64,000 bases of DNA. Origin: Opitutia bacterium. Lineage in GTDB: Bacteria; Verrucomicrobiota; Verrucomicrobiia; Opitutales; Opitutaceae. This document shows positions 27,473 to 34,704 of the stretch, in pieces. Within the stretch, counting starts at the first letter, position 1. The number at the start of each line of letters is the position of its first letter. The stretch spans positions 1 through 64,000 of the forward strand of contig JACPPI010000005.1 in NCBI GenBank assembly GCA_016190985.1, given 5' to 3'. A program made the translations under genes and the position numbers. The notes under the pieces are model-generated. The model was given only the letters and a program-made list of their open reading frames with translations. It had not been told where the DNA came from and did no database searches.

Positions 27473-28435
27473 TCAGCGCCGGGCCGTGGCCACCTGAGGC
27501 CATTCGTTGAAGATGTAGGTCAGGCCCTCGATGAACGCCGGGCGCCACGTCTTCCAGTTGTGCCCGCCGTCGACGACACGAAACTGGGATTTGATCAGCG
27601 GAACGCGCCGGATCCGGTTGTAGAGCGTGTGCGCCTCGTAATCCAGGTCGTGCGCCGCCTGCGCCGGGTCGGCGTTGGCATGCTCGTCGTCGCCCACCGC
27701 GATGAACATGACCAGCGGCAAGCCCGTGGCCGTGAAACCCGGGATGAGGGCCGGATAGTTTTTCGCCGCGTAGATCTCCGGATCGAACACCAGCCGCCCG
27801 TTGCCAAAGGCGCCGAACTCGCGGGTGCTGGAGTCGGGCGGCGGCAAGGGGAAATAAACGGCCGGGCTCAGCACGATGGCGGCGCCGAACAATTCCGGAT
27901 GCGCCAGCGAGTAGCGCAGCGCACCGTAGCCGCCCATCGAGTAGCCGGCCACGATGCGTCCGCTGCGGTCTGTCCGGGTCGGGTAGGAGGCGTCGACGTG
28001 TGTGATCAGATCTTTGGTCAGGGCCGTCTCCATCATCTCACCCGGCGGGAGTTTCTGGTCGGGCGCGCCAGGGAACCGCGAGTCGATGTAGTAGCCGGCG
28101 CGTTTGCTTGAGGGTGCGTCGGGCATGATGGCGATGACGGGTGGAATCCGGCCCGCGACGATGAGTTGGTTGAGATCCGCCTTGATGTTGGTCCACGCCG
28201 CCATTTTGTCGCCGCGCCCGTGCAGCAGGTAGAGCACGGGATATTTCACCGCGCCCGTCGTATCGTAGCCCGGCGGCAGATAGAGCAGGTAAGCGAGGTC
28301 GTGACCCAGACTGACGGAGGCAAACGTTTTTGACGTCACGGTCCCGGCCGGATCGACGGCGGCCGGCGCGGCAGCGAAAACGGCCATCGCGCAAAAAAAG
28401 CCGGCGGCCGTGACCAGGATTTTCACACTGCTCAT
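27473..28435 (-). CDS. Secreted esterase (esterase D/feruloyl-esterase-like)
   Basis: A 320-residue alpha/beta-hydrolase with a signal peptide (MSSVKILVTAAGFFCAMAVF). LPPGYDTTGAVKYPVLYLLH precedes the nucleophile elbow GYSMGGYGALRY; MFIAVGDDEHAN and VDGGHNWKTWRP supply the acid and histidine. This is the putative-esterase fold shared with feruloyl and acetyl-xylan esterases. Next to a GH127 arabinofuranosidase, removal of feruloyl or acetyl groups from arabinosyl side chains is an attractive idea but not shown by sequence. It ends exactly where the symporter ends, so the two transcripts converge with no gap. Confidence 0.82.
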   Translation of the reverse strand: MSSVKILVTAAGFFCAMAVFAAAPAAVDPAGTVTSKTFASVSLGHDLAYLLYLPPGYDTTGAVKYPVLYLLHGRGDKMAAWTNIKADLNQLIVAGRIPPVIAIMPDAPSSKRAGYYIDSRFPGAPDQKLPPGEMMETALTKDLITHVDASYPTRTDRSGRIVAGYSMGGYGALRYSLAHPELFGAAIVLSPAVYFPLPPPDSSTREFGAFGNGRLVFDPEIYAAKNYPALIPGFTATGLPLVMFIAVGDDEHANADPAQAAHDLDYEAHTLYNRIRRVPLIKSQFRVVDGGHNWKTWRPAFIEGLTYIFNEWPQVATARR

Positions 28436-28586
28436 TCGGCGACGGTGGCGCTGGGCGGGGGCAACAAAAGGCTGAACAGATTTCTTGGCGAATGCCGTGC
28501 ACTTGTCCACGGAGCAAGATGCGGTGTCATAAACGCGGTTGCAAGCTGCGGCTGCCTGTCAGGTGATAAATGGGAATCCGAATTTA

Positions 28587-29588
28587 ATGATGCACCCTGA
28601 CCTCGATCATGCCCGCCGGCTGCTGTGCCGGTTGCAGGACGCCATCCGCGACGCGGTGCGCGCGGCCCAGCTTCGCGGCACAAATCGGCTGCTGCGCGTG
28701 GCGGCGGTCACGTCGGCCGACACCATCTACGGCATCGACCGGGTCAGCGAGCACGCGGTGCGGGCGTGGTTTGCCAAAAACTGGCCGCGGCGCTGGCCGG
28801 TCGAGCTGGTGATGGAGGGACTGGAGGGAGACGCGGTCACTTTCCCGCGCGGCACGCCGGTGGCCAAGACGGTCTTCAAATGCATTCTCGATCCCATCGA
28901 CGGCACGCGCGGGCTGATGCATGAGAAGCGCAGCGCCTGGAGCCTCGCCGCCCTCGCGCCGCAGCGCGGGGCGAAAACGAATTTGAGCGACATCATCGTG
29001 ACGGCAATGACGGAGCTGCCAACGAGCAAAGGCGGTTTCGCCGACCAGTTCAGCGCCGTGCGCGGCCCTTCGACTAAGCTCAGGGCAGGTCGCGGCGTGC
29101 GGGCCGAGCGGATCGATCTGCGCACGGGGCGGCGCAGAAAGTTTCAGCCGCGGCCCTCGCGGGCGAAGGATCTGGCGCACGGATTTGCGTCGTTCGCCAA
29201 ATATTTTCCGGCGGGCAAGGCGTGGCTGGCGGAACGCGAGGAGAAACTCTGGCGCGCGCTCGGCGACGGCGCGGAGATTTTCGACGACCAATACCTGAGC
29301 AGCGGCGGGCAGATCCACGAACTGCTGATGGGGCACGACCGGTTCATCGCGGACCTGCGCCCGCTGGCGTTTGCCGACCTGCGGCTGCGCTCGGCGCTGG
29401 CGTGTCATCCCTACGACATCTGCACGGCGCTGATCGCGCAGGAGCTGGGCTGCGTGATCACCGCTCCCGACGGGAAACCGCTGCGCGCGCCGCTCGACAC
29501 CACGTCATCCGTGGCCTGGGTCGGCTATGCGAACAAAACCCTGGCGCGGAGGATCGGGCCGAAGCTGCGGAAGCTCCTGAAATTGTAG
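28587..29588 (+). CDS. Inositol-monophosphatase-family protein
   Basis: The 333-residue product carries the metal-binding motif DPIDGTRGLM near residue 110 and, near the C-terminus, CHPYDICTALIAQELGCVIT, which corresponds to the WD-x-AAG-x-L-x-EAG motif of inositol monophosphatases with the Trp replaced by Tyr. ELVMEGLEGD supplies the upstream acidic residues. It is longer than the usual 260-residue family member, with an insertion in the middle that contains a dispersed repeat (29065-29086, coding PSTKLRAG). The substrate is unknown. Its TAG stop lies inside the end of a repeat element. Confidence 0.75.
   Translation: MMHPDLDHARRLLCRLQDAIRDAVRAAQLRGTNRLLRVAAVTSADTIYGIDRVSEHAVRAWFAKNWPRRWPVELVMEGLEGDAVTFPRGTPVAKTVFKCILDPIDGTRGLMHEKRSAWSLAALAPQRGAKTNLSDIIVTAMTELPTSKGGFADQFSAVRGPSTKLRAGRGVRAERIDLRTGRRRKFQPRPSRAKDLAHGFASFAKYFPAGKAWLAEREEKLWRALGDGAEIFDDQYLSSGGQIHELLMGHDRFIADLRPLAFADLRLRSALACHPYDICTALIAQELGCVITAPDGKPLRAPLDTTSSVAWVGYANKTLARRIGPKLRKLLKL
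29065..29086. repeat. Dispersed palindrome-ended repeat inside the IMPase-like gene
   Basis: A 22-base element with inverted 5-base ends GCCCT/AGGGC and the core CTTCGACTAAGCTCAGG, a repeat seen in many bacterial genomes. It is translated in frame as part of the protein. Confidence 0.45.
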
Positions 29589-29693
29589 GTGGCGGGCTTC
29601 ATCCTTCGCCAAGCCTACGGACGACAGGTGCACGCCACGTTGCGGGCATCGGCCGTCGCCAAGGCTATGGCCCGACAAGAGCCCGCAACCTAC
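29585..29693. repeat. 109-base inverted-end repeat overlapping a stop codon
   Basis: The ends 29585-29598 and 29680-29693 are inverted copies matching at 13 of 14 positions. The interior has two similar blocks, CCTTCGCCAAGCCTACGG and CCGTCGCCAAGGCTATGG, in the same orientation. The left end supplies the TAG stop of the IMPase-like gene, so the element sits flush against or inside the original gene end. Confidence 0.65.
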
Positions 29694-29696
29694 ACA

Positions 29697-30710
29697 TCAC
29701 TCCTTTGCAGGCGCGGCCACGGCTGCCGCCACCGCGGCCGGTCGTGACGGATCCAAGGAGCCTTTCGAAGCGGGGACGGATTTTTTGTTCTTGGCGACGG
29801 TAATGATGGCGACGCCGGCGATGATGATGCCGGCCGCCACGAAGATGCGCGGCGACACCGCCTCGTGCAGCAACAGCCAGCCGAGGAAGACGGCGACGAC
29901 GGGATTGATGTAGGCGTAGGTGGAGACGCGGGCCGGCGTGCTGTGCTTCATCAGCCACACAAACGTCGTGAAGCCCACGAGCGAGCCGGCGGTCACGAGG
30001 TAGCCCCAGGCCAGCCAGGAACGGCCGGAGACGCCGGCCAGGTGGAAATGCCCCGGCTCACCCATCCCGATGCTCACGACGAGCAGCCAGACGCTGCCGG
30101 TGAGCTGCTGGATGGCGGCGCCGGTGAGCGGCGCCGCGGGCGCGCGCGCGTAGCGGGTGTAGATGGAGCCGGCGCCCCAGGAAAGGCAGGCGAGGACGAG
30201 CCCGGCCACCCGCCAGGGATCAAGACCGCCGGCGTGGTGGCCCAGGTCGGGGCCGACCAACAGGGCCAGGCCGAGAAAGCCGAGCGCGAGCCCGGCAAAG
30301 GTGGCGAGGGCGGGCCGCGTGCCGCGGGTCTCGTCCTTCCCCACGACAAGCATCAGCCAGTCGAGGAGCACGATGAAGAGCGGGCTGACGGAGATGATGA
30401 GCGTGGCGATGCCCGAGGGAACTTTCTGCTCCGCCCAGCAGACCAGGCCGTTGCCACCCAGGAGCAGCAGGCCGCCGATGAGGGCGTTGTCGAGCCATTG
30501 CTTGGGAGTGGCGCGGAAGCCGCCGGTGACGGCGACCCAGACGGACAGCAAGCCGCCGGCGGCCAGGAAGCGCATGCTGGCCATGAGGAACGGCGGCATC
30601 GTCTCCACCGCGACGCGGATGGCGAGGTAGGTGGAACCCCAGATCAGGTAAATGGCGAGAAAGCCGGCGATGAGGGCGGCGGGCGTGGGTCTTCTCTCGG
30701 CGGCGGTCAC
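29697..30710 (-). CDS. EamA/DMT-superfamily exporter
   Basis: A 337-residue protein with about ten membrane segments in two EamA repeats. The N-terminal FLAIYLIWGSTYLAIRVAVE and CWAEQKVPSGIATLIISVSP, and the C-terminal GFTTFVWLMKHSTPARVST, fit the YedA/RhaT-like drug/metabolite transporter group. Such proteins usually export amino acids or other metabolites; the substrate is not visible here. Downstream is the 109-base repeat; upstream, on the same strand, is a DJ-1/PfpI gene. Confidence 0.87.
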   Translation of the reverse strand: MTAAERRPTPAALIAGFLAIYLIWGSTYLAIRVAVETMPPFLMASMRFLAAGGLLSVWVAVTGGFRATPKQWLDNALIGGLLLLGGNGLVCWAEQKVPSGIATLIISVSPLFIVLLDWLMLVVGKDETRGTRPALATFAGLALGFLGLALLVGPDLGHHAGGLDPWRVAGLVLACLSWGAGSIYTRYARAPAAPLTGAAIQQLTGSVWLLVVSIGMGEPGHFHLAGVSGRSWLAWGYLVTAGSLVGFTTFVWLMKHSTPARVSTYAYINPVVAVFLGWLLLHEAVSPRIFVAAGIIIAGVAIITVAKNKKSVPASKGSLDPSRPAAVAAAVAAPAKE

Positions 30711-30791
30711 GGCGGGGAAAAAGGCAAGCGACCCGCCTACGCTCCTGCGAGCTGCGGCGAGGCAAAGGGTGGTTGTGGGTGGATAGGTTTG

Positions 30792-31394
30792 TCAGCGGGT
30801 GGCGCCGCCGTCGTTGCGCCAGTGGTATTCCATGTAGCGCGCGGTTTTATCGGCGCTGGCGGCGCCGTGGAGCCGGGCGACGATATGCAGGGACATGTCA
30901 ATGCCGGCGGAGATGCCGGCGGAGGTCAGCACCCGGCCGTTGTCGGTGAAGCGGCAAGTCTGGTCGACCTCGGTGTTGGGCGCGAGCGCGGCCAGTTCGG
31001 CGAAGTTCTCGCAGTGCGTCGTCGCGCGGAGATTGTTGAGCAGGCCGGCCGCCGCGAGGACGAGCGAACCGGTGCAGACGGAGGCGACGATCCCGGCGGT
31101 GGCGTTGACGGACTTGACCCAGTCGAGCACGGGCTGGCTCTTGAGCAGGGCGCGGGTGCCGAAGCCGCCGGGCACGATGAGAATGTCGGGGCGCGGGCAG
31201 TCGGCGAAAGCGTGGTCGGGATTCACGCTGAGGCCGTTGCGGGCGCGGATGGCGCGCTTTTCCTGCGCCACGGTGACGACGCGGAAGAGCCGGTGCCCCG
31301 ACAGCTCATCGGTGACCGCGAAGACCTCGAACGGGCCGGCAAAGTCGAGCACCTCGACTTCGTCGAAAAGGAGCAGGGCAAGGGTGCGTTTCAT
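30792..31394 (-). CDS. DJ-1/PfpI-family protein, isonitrile-hydratase-like
   Basis: A 200-residue single-domain protein of the DJ-1/PfpI superfamily. LLLFDEVEVLDFAGPFEVFA and ILIVPGGFGTRALL are followed by the nucleophile elbow VASVCTGSLVLAAAGLL with its cysteine, and by TSAGISAGIDMSLHIVARL. This arrangement matches the isonitrile hydratase/AraC-associated branch without the helix-turn-helix. The reaction cannot be fixed from sequence. Confidence 0.85.
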   Translation of the reverse strand: MKRTLALLLFDEVEVLDFAGPFEVFAVTDELSGHRLFRVVTVAQEKRAIRARNGLSVNPDHAFADCPRPDILIVPGGFGTRALLKSQPVLDWVKSVNATAGIVASVCTGSLVLAAAGLLNNLRATTHCENFAELAALAPNTEVDQTCRFTDNGRVLTSAGISAGIDMSLHIVARLHGAASADKTARYMEYHWRNDGGATR

Positions 31395-31444
31395 GGCGGG
31401 GAGGGAAAGTGAAAGGGGGAGGGGGAAGGGCAGGGGCCTTGGTT

Positions 31445-31528
31445 TGTCATTCTGAACGCAGTGAAGAATCCAGCGGGATGCTCGCTGGCGGTTGTGCTGA
31501 TGGATTCTTCACTGCGTTCAGAATGACA
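31445..31528. repeat. Perfect 28-base inverted repeat
   Basis: Arms 31445-31472 and 31501-31528 are exact reverse complements around a 28-base spacer. The arm (beginning TGTCATTCTGAACGCAGTGA) is a dispersed sequence found in many bacterial phyla. It lies between the DJ-1/PfpI start and the MocR stop. Confidence 0.85.
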
Positions 31529-31591
31529 GGAAAGGTGGATTGGAAGCATGTGCGCCTCCAAGGGCGGAAAGCGGGCGCCCAATTTATGGGT

Positions 31592-33058
31592 TCAGAGCTG
31601 TTTCCTGACCAGCTCGCCGAGTGTCCTAAGCGCGGCCTCGATCCCGTCGGACCAAGGCAGGCCGCAGCTCATGCGCAGGCAGTTGTTGTAGCGGTCCTTC
31701 ACCGAGAACAGGACGCCGGGCGCCGTGTTGATGCGGTGCCGGAGCGCCTCGTGGTGGAGCCGGAGCGTGTCGGCCTTCGCGGGGAACTCGACCCAGATGA
31801 CGTTGCCGCCCTGCGGCCGGCTGTAGCGCGTGCCGGCGGGGAAATGGCGCTGCATGGCCTGCGCGAACTGGTGGAGCTGCTGGTGGTAGGCGCGGCGGAG
31901 CGCGCGGAGGTGGTGGTCGTAGCCGCCGTCGCGCAGAAATTCCGCGATGGTCTTCTGCAGCACGACGGGGGTGCCCATGGTGTTGGTGAACTTGAGCCGG
32001 CGCACGCGCTCGAGGTAGCGGCCGGGCGCGGTCCAGCCGACGCGGAAGCTCGGCGCGAGGGTCTTGCCGAAGGAGGAGCAGAGCATCACGCGGCCGTCGC
32101 GGTCCCAGGCCTTGAGCGGCTTGGGGCGGAAGTCGCCGCTGTGCGTGTCAGCGTAGACATCGTCCTCGATGGCGGGCAGGTCGTATTCGCAGAGCAGGTC
32201 GTAGAGCCGCTGCTTCTTCTCATCGGGCATGAGGCTGCCGAGCGGGTTGTGAAAATTGGGCATCACGAGCACGGCCTTGACGTCGTTGTGCTCGATGGCG
32301 TCGCGCAGGTCGTCGAGGCAGATGCCCTGGCGGGAGCAGGTGGGGATCTCGAGCGCGCGCAGGTTGAGGCTCTCGATCATCTCGAGGAAACCGAAGTAGG
32401 CGGGCGTCTCAATGGCCACGGTGTCGCCGGGCTTGGTGACGGCGCGCAGGCAGAGGTTGAGCGCCTCGGAACAGCCGATGGTGACGACGAGTTCGTCATG
32501 GGCGAGCGGCACGCCGCCCTGGAGGTAGCGGCGGGAGATTTCGCGGGTGAGCGGCTCGTAGCCCCAGTTCATGCCGTGGCGGCTGATGAGCGTGGGATCG
32601 CGGCGGGCGACGGAGCCGAGGAGGCGCGCGAGTTTCTTGTTGGGAAACAGGCTGTGGTGCGGGCACGCCGCGCCGAAGGGCATGAAGTCGCTGTCCACCG
32701 AGCGCTCCATGATGGCGGTGGTGAGGTCCTTGACGCCGACGTAGGCGGGCTTGGCCATGGGCCGGGCCATGCGCGGCTCGGGCGCGAAGCTCGGCGGGCG
32801 CGGCCGGACGTAATAGCCCGACTGCGGCCGGGCCTCGAGGTAGCCGCGGTTCTCCAGCACGGTGTAGGCCTGGAGCACGGTCGCGATGCTCACGCCGCGC
32901 TGCCGCGACATCATGCGGACCGACGGCACGCGGTGCCCCGGGCGCAGCGTGCCCTGCTCAATGAGGGATTGGAGCGAACCGGCCAGCTCGGCGTAGAGCG
33001 GCTGCGAGAGCGCGGCGAGGGCCGGCTTCGCGGGGGGCGGGGCAAGCGTCTGAATCAT
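31592..33058 (-). CDS. MocR-type GntR regulator with aminotransferase domain
   Basis: A 488-residue fusion. The N-terminal winged helix (LRPGHRVPSVRMMSRQRGVS then VLQAYTVLENRGYLEARPQS) is of the GntR type. The rest is a fold-type I aminotransferase with VTIGCSEALNLCLRAV, AIEDDVYADTH and the PLP lysine in SSFGKTLAPSFRVGW. MocR regulators control vitamin B6, GABA, taurine or amino-acid genes using PLP or its adducts as sensor. The target is not obvious; the EamA and DJ-1 genes downstream on the same strand are candidates. Confidence 0.92.
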   Translation of the reverse strand: MIQTLAPPPAKPALAALSQPLYAELAGSLQSLIEQGTLRPGHRVPSVRMMSRQRGVSIATVLQAYTVLENRGYLEARPQSGYYVRPRPPSFAPEPRMARPMAKPAYVGVKDLTTAIMERSVDSDFMPFGAACPHHSLFPNKKLARLLGSVARRDPTLISRHGMNWGYEPLTREISRRYLQGGVPLAHDELVVTIGCSEALNLCLRAVTKPGDTVAIETPAYFGFLEMIESLNLRALEIPTCSRQGICLDDLRDAIEHNDVKAVLVMPNFHNPLGSLMPDEKKQRLYDLLCEYDLPAIEDDVYADTHSGDFRPKPLKAWDRDGRVMLCSSFGKTLAPSFRVGWTAPGRYLERVRRLKFTNTMGTPVVLQKTIAEFLRDGGYDHHLRALRRAYHQQLHQFAQAMQRHFPAGTRYSRPQGGNVIWVEFPAKADTLRLHHEALRHRINTAPGVLFSVKDRYNNCLRMSCGLPWSDGIEAALRTLGELVRKQL

Positions 33059-33209
33059 GGCGGGGCGGACGGAAGCGGCGGAAGATAGCGGAATTGTGCC
33101 GCGCGGGGCAGCAGCAGCGGGGTTTAATTGAAACCGGCACAGTTGCTCACGGTGAGCGCTGTATCAATCACAGTCTGCAGATGTTCCGCTGGCGGAACGC
33201 CAGCCCGGC

Positions 33210-33434
33210 TCAGCTGATCTTACCAATGTCCTGCTTGCGGCGCATCCGGTAGTATTCGGGATAATGATGCGTGCGGAGGTAGTCGCTAAGTTCCTGCCGA
33301 GATATGCCGGTGGTGGCGCGAGCTTCATTGAGCGCGCGGTCTAGTTCACGAAGAGCGTTCGCTTTTTCATGCTCCGGTGCCGTTGAATAGGCGTAGAGCA
33401 ATTCGAGCAACCGAAGGCGCAGCTCCTTGCTCAC
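33210..33434 (-). CDS. Small hypothetical protein, pair member
   Basis: A 74-residue, highly charged, probably all-helical protein (LRLLELLYAYSTAPEHEKAN, ALRELDRALNEARATTGIS, LRTHHYPEYYRMRRKQ). I do not recognise a family. It begins two bases after the end of the 147-residue gene, so the two should be co-transcribed and translationally coupled. GC content is clearly lower than in neighbouring genes, which suggests an acquired two-gene module. Confidence 0.55.
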   Translation of the reverse strand: MSKELRLRLLELLYAYSTAPEHEKANALRELDRALNEARATTGISRQELSDYLRTHHYPEYYRMRRKQDIGKIS

Positions 33435-33436
33435 GG

Positions 33437-33880
33437 TTATCCGCGCAATATGGCGGTTTCAATCGCGCTTTTCATCTCCTGGGTCCATTCGCGGTGGGCC
33501 GCACGATCAATATCTGCAAGCTCTTCAATGCAGGCGGACAAATCTTCAAAGGTTAGTCCAAGTGACTCGACTTTGATGTCGTCTGCCTCGTGCAGGCGGG
33601 TCGCGAGCAATCGCCCTAGGCCGCATAGAACAGTGACTGTTCCCAGATAAAATTTTCGCTCTTTCTCAAGGGGAGCTTCTTGAAGCATCAATCTTTCTTC
33701 AAGGTCCTTTATATATTCATATGCCACGAGCCATCTGCTTGCAGCCATGAGCAACCGGCGTTTGCTTTGATGCAGCTCGCGCTGAAGTTGACTGATGAGT
33801 TTTGTGGCGAAGTAGAAATCGGGGTCCGTTGTTCTCCCGTCCCCAAACAGAATTTCCGCCTGCGTTGGCAGCGTGGTCAT
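33437..33880 (-). CDS. Hypothetical helical protein, pair member
   Basis: The 147-residue product is rich in helix-forming residues (FYFATKLISQLQRELHQSKR, AYEYIKDLEERLMLQEAPLE, DLSACIEELADIDRAAHREW), with no signal peptide, membrane segment or enzymatic motif. I do not recognise a family. Its low GC content matches that of the 74-residue gene two bases downstream and differs from the surrounding genome. The start at 33880 (MTTLPTQ) is preferred; the frame extends seven codons upstream. Confidence 0.6.
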   Translation of the reverse strand: MTTLPTQAEILFGDGRTTDPDFYFATKLISQLQRELHQSKRRLLMAASRWLVAYEYIKDLEERLMLQEAPLEKERKFYLGTVTVLCGLGRLLATRLHEADDIKVESLGLTFEDLSACIEELADIDRAAHREWTQEMKSAIETAILRG

Positions 33881-34105
33881 GCGGCAATCAATACCGCGCA
33901 TGTCAACGCCGCAAACCTGAAATTCAGGAATGGCTCACACCGCCAGTCGTTCGGCAACATCAAGGAGGTCGGCAATATCCGGCGATTCAGCGCGGTCTCA
34001 GCTGCGGTTTTCGGGCCGGATCCACGCTCAGGCGCATTGCGCGAAGGTTGCGCCGATTCCGTCTGCGTCCCGCGGGAGCGGGACTACGGCGCGGCGAGGA
34101 GGCGC

Positions 34106-34579
34106 TCAGGAATATTGAGCGAGAGCGGCCCCGGTCAGCCGGCAGATCTGCCATTCCTTCATGCGCTTGGCGCCGAGGGCTTCGTAGAACCTGATGGCCG
34201 GCTCGTTCCAGTCGAGGACCGACCACTCCATGCGGCCGCAGCCGCGGGCGTTGGCGATCCGGGCGAGGTGGAGCAGGAGGGCCTTGCCCGTGCCGGCGCC
34301 GCGATATTCCGGCTTCACGAACAGGTCCTCCAGATACAGGCCCGGCTTCGCGAGAAAGGTGGAGTAGTTGAAAAAATACAGCGCGAAGCCGGCGGGCTGG
34401 CCGTCGACCTCGGCGATGACGACCTGGGCGGCGGGCGGCGTGCCGAACAGCGTGCGGCGCAGCGCCTCCTCCGTGGCGACGACCTCCTGCGCCAGCTTCT
34501 CGTAGACGGCGAGGCTGCGGATGAGTTCGAGGATCAGGGGCACGTCGGCGGGGGTGGCGGAGCGGATTTGGCGGGTCAT
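34106..34579 (-). CDS. GNAT acetyltransferase, diamine-acetyltransferase-like
   Basis: A 157-residue GNAT protein with the acetyl-CoA pyrophosphate loop in PEYRGAGTGKALLLHLARIA and the C-terminal block WSVLDWNEPAIRFYEALGAK followed by an aromatic/arginine end. This style is typical of the spermidine/thialysine N-acetyltransferase (SSAT-like) branch. The substrate is probably a primary amine, but this is family knowledge. The start at 34579 is chosen; another ATG lies 12 bases upstream. It is divergent from the DEAD-box helicase gene. Confidence 0.85.
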   Translation of the reverse strand: MTRQIRSATPADVPLILELIRSLAVYEKLAQEVVATEEALRRTLFGTPPAAQVVIAEVDGQPAGFALYFFNYSTFLAKPGLYLEDLFVKPEYRGAGTGKALLLHLARIANARGCGRMEWSVLDWNEPAIRFYEALGAKRMKEWQICRLTGAALAQYS

Positions 34580-34704
34580 GCCCAACGGCATAAGCACCTG
34601 ACGGGCGGAGGCGAGCGCATCGTGGCGGCGGCCGGGCCGGCGGGCCCCGGAGATGCAGGGTTGCAATGCGCCCCGGGGAACCCGATACACAGGTCCTTTA
34701 TTCC

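Noticed and set aside
28320-28333. A sequence close to the LacI operator (CAAACGTTTTTG) near the start of the esterase gene
   Set aside because: Only the left half matches the perfect palindrome and it lies within codons of the esterase. I do not count it as a fifth operator, although weak binding is possible.
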